From NCBI GenBank assembly GCA_035635555.1, contig DASQAT010000044.1:1-62810 (forward strand): a stretch of 62,810 bases of DNA, written 5' to 3'. A model generated the notes under the pieces. It made no database searches. It had not been told where the DNA came from and saw only the letters and a list, made by a program, of their open reading frames with translations. Shown piece after piece: positions 61,738 through 62,810 of the stretch. Every line of letters starts with the position of its first letter. The stretch's first letter is position 1. A program made the position numbers and the translations under genes. The DNA comes from Candidatus Dormiibacterota bacterium. GTDB taxonomy: Bacteria; Acidobacteriota; Polarisedimenticolia; Gp22-AA2.

Positions 61738-62262
61738 TCAGGGGAGCGGCTCGCTTGCGCTCGGCTTGTTGATCACCATGCAGGCCTTGGCGCAACTACT
61801 CGCCTCCCCACCGAGAGCCTTGCAGCAGTCCATGCACAGACCGTGAGTCTTCTGATCGAAGCATGAGTCCACAGTGTCAGTCGGGTCGGACTTCTCTGTG
61901 GTCGACCCTGTCCTGCTCGCGGGTCTAGCGAGAGCAGAACGGAATTGCAGCACCAGGAGATCGGCCTGATCGCGGGTCAGGAGACGATCGGGGCTGGATG
62001 TCGTCGCCGCGAAGCCGGCGATCTGGAGAATGGCGACAGCGCGCCCCTCCGTGAGAGGCGCATTCCCCCCCATTCCGAGATCCGTGGTGATGAGCCGCCT
62101 CGAAACCTCGCTTGCTCCCGCCATCCGAGCAACGCTCGAGAGATCGCGGGAGAGTTCGCTCGCGGTGACACCCGGACCGGGCCTGGCAGTCGCCGCAAGT
62201 GTCGGCGCCATCGCCGCCCAGGCAATCACGGCCATGAAAATGGAAATCTGCACTTTCTTCAT
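61738..62262 (-). CDS. Secreted cysteine-rich protein 2 of a tandem paralogue pair
   Basis: 174 residues. Signal peptide MKKVQISIFMAVIAWAAMAP, cleavage likely after TLAA. It shares with gene 1 the LTEGRAVAILQIAGF block, a PDRLLTRDQADLLV block and the cysteine tail: CFDQKTHGLCMDCCKALGG followed by C-x3-C (CAKAC). The tail has six cysteines against eight in gene 1. The LTEG/IL/AGF pattern is faintly like S-layer homology repeats but too weak to claim. GGAG lies 6 bases before the ATG. Its own promoter suggests separate control of the two paralogues. Confidence 0.8.
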   Translation of the reverse strand: MKKVQISIFMAVIAWAAMAPTLAATARPGPGVTASELSRDLSSVARMAGASEVSRRLITTDLGMGGNAPLTEGRAVAILQIAGFAATTSSPDRLLTRDQADLLVLQFRSALARPASRTGSTTEKSDPTDTVDSCFDQKTHGLCMDCCKALGGEASSCAKACMVINKPSASEPLP

Positions 62263-62318
62263 CGTCGTCTCCGTCTCTACGCTGGAAGGAACCCAGGACA
62301 CCCTGTGCGGCCACAGAT

Positions 62319-62347
62319 CATTTACGGCGATCCGTCAGGATTGTCAA
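62319..62347 (-). promoter_or_regulatory. Promoter for cysteine-rich gene 2
   Basis: Minus strand perfect TTGACA (62347-62342), 17 bases and TAAATG (62324-62319, weak). Located in the 367-base gap 62263-62629, which also holds the divergent promoter below. Confidence 0.45.
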
Positions 62348-62444
62348 TGCATTTCGCGTGCGAGCGAACATGGCGAGCCGATCATGCCCGTTTTGCGCGG
62401 GGCACGCGGACAATCACGTCTTACCAGTGTCGCACCGAAATCGC

Positions 62445-62472
62445 TTGACAAGCTGTCACTTGGCGGTATTTA
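62445..62472 (+). promoter_or_regulatory. Promoter for the right-edge surface protein gene
   Basis: A perfect TTGACA (62445-62450), 16 bases and TATTTA (62467-62472). The leader would be about 150 bases. Confidence 0.45.
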
Positions 62473-62629
62473 AGGCGAGAACTTCTACGCACAGATAGCC
62501 GACTCTTCATCTTCGGAGGGACCGTGGCCAGGACGCCTGGAGGGAGGCGTTTCGGTCGCCCGACCGAACGCGCAGTGACGTCCTCACCCTGCCGCGCACG
62601 GGGAACGGGTGGGAGAGGCAACGTCACGC

Positions 62630-62810
62630 ATGCGGACTGACACCCGATCCCGCACCGTCAGGCTCGTCGCCTGCGGGCTGGCGGTGTGCGCGCTGGGGGT
62701 GGTGGCGCGGCTGGTGATGGCGGCCGGGGCGATCACGCTGTACGTGGACGACAACAGCACCTGCACGAGCGGCTGCGGCAGCCAGGCCGCCCCGTACCGC
62801 ACCATCCAGG
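62630..62810 (+). CDS. Start of a secreted, probably beta-helix, protein (runs off window)
   Basis: 60 codons are visible and open to the window end. ATG 62630 has GGGAGAGG at 62611. The N-terminus has a basic region and a hydrophobic core (RLVACGLAVCALGVVARLVMA), a signal peptide. The mature start reads ITLYVDDNSTCTSGCGSQAAPYRTIQ in two parts: YVDDN followed by a short Cys/Gly stretch and then APYRTIQ. That pattern is typical of right-handed parallel beta-helix surface proteins. The rest lies outside the window, so the fold and role are inferred. Confidence 0.65.
   Translation, partial: MRTDTRSRTVRLVACGLAVCALGVVARLVMAAGAITLYVDDNSTCTSGCGSQAAPYRTIQ

Noticed and set aside
62584-62805. Minus-strand open frame at the right edge
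   Set aside because: Antisense to a plus-strand frame with ribosome site, signal peptide and beta-helix-like start; no ribosome site of its own.

Overview
The window is about 62.8 kb of GC-rich, gene-dense bacterial chromosome with short intergenic gaps. It encodes parts of a diderm (two-membrane) envelope: LptD, a LolA-like carrier, an outer-membrane beta-barrel and a solute-binding lipoprotein. It also carries a cyanobacterial/plant-type IspH, an SDH with an unusual membrane subunit, and many ATGA/GTGA stop-start overlaps. Together these suit a Gram-negative such as an Acidobacteriota relative. That placement is an inference from gene style; there is no rRNA in the window. I saw no tRNA, rRNA, CRISPR array, insertion sequence or prophage. 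The content is housekeeping genes plus several lineage-specific operons.

Left part (1-11.2 kb): the 3' end of groL with a strong terminator, lolA, a thioredoxin-like protein, an HD-GYP response regulator, polA, glyA and an alpha/beta hydrolase. Then comes a heat-shock island (8.8-11.2 kb): a near-consensus promoter with a HAIR-like palindrome, an apparent clpB start joined directly to an apparent clpB end (a deletion scar or assembly collapse), hsp20, htpX and grpE.

11-25 kb: a minus-strand block with a nucleotide-pyrophosphatase-like enzyme, a UbiA prenyltransferase, an anti-sigma/ECF sigma pair, and a tightly coupled operon: MEMO protein - lptD - rfbD - SDR - fused prenyl-alcohol-kinase/DUF92 protein. 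A plus-strand nitrilase/B12-radical-SAM pair follows.

25-36 kb: a membrane glycosyltransferase, FAH-family enzyme, efp with an unusual tip residue, nadE, rsmI, smpB, thiGS, an unknown gene, a dgcN-dgcA-like pair for D-glutamate use, and a sigma-54 activator. The activator lies opposite a 69-codon orphan gene that has its own clear sigma-54 promoter and an upstream palindrome.

36-47.7 kb: a c-di-GMP hydrolase/cyclase pair, a solute-binding lipoprotein, DoxX and a small membrane protein, an OM barrel, fdhD, ispH, a LON-substrate-domain protein, a thioredoxin-like ferredoxin, a histidine kinase and proline dehydrogenase.

47.8-62.8 kb: acs, an ACT-domain protein and sdhCAB. Next is a three-gene coupled operon (FAD/NAD(P) oxidoreductase - radical SAM - altered metallophosphoesterase) of unknown function. 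RNase E/G, a GST-like protein, dusB and two tandem paralogous secreted cysteine-rich proteins follow. The right edge holds the start of a probable beta-helix surface protein.

The strongest candidates for undescribed biology are the oxidoreductase/radical SAM/phosphoesterase triad, the sigma-54-driven orphan micro-gene, the paired cysteine-rich secreted proteins, and the VTE5/VTE6-like fusion in the lptD operon.
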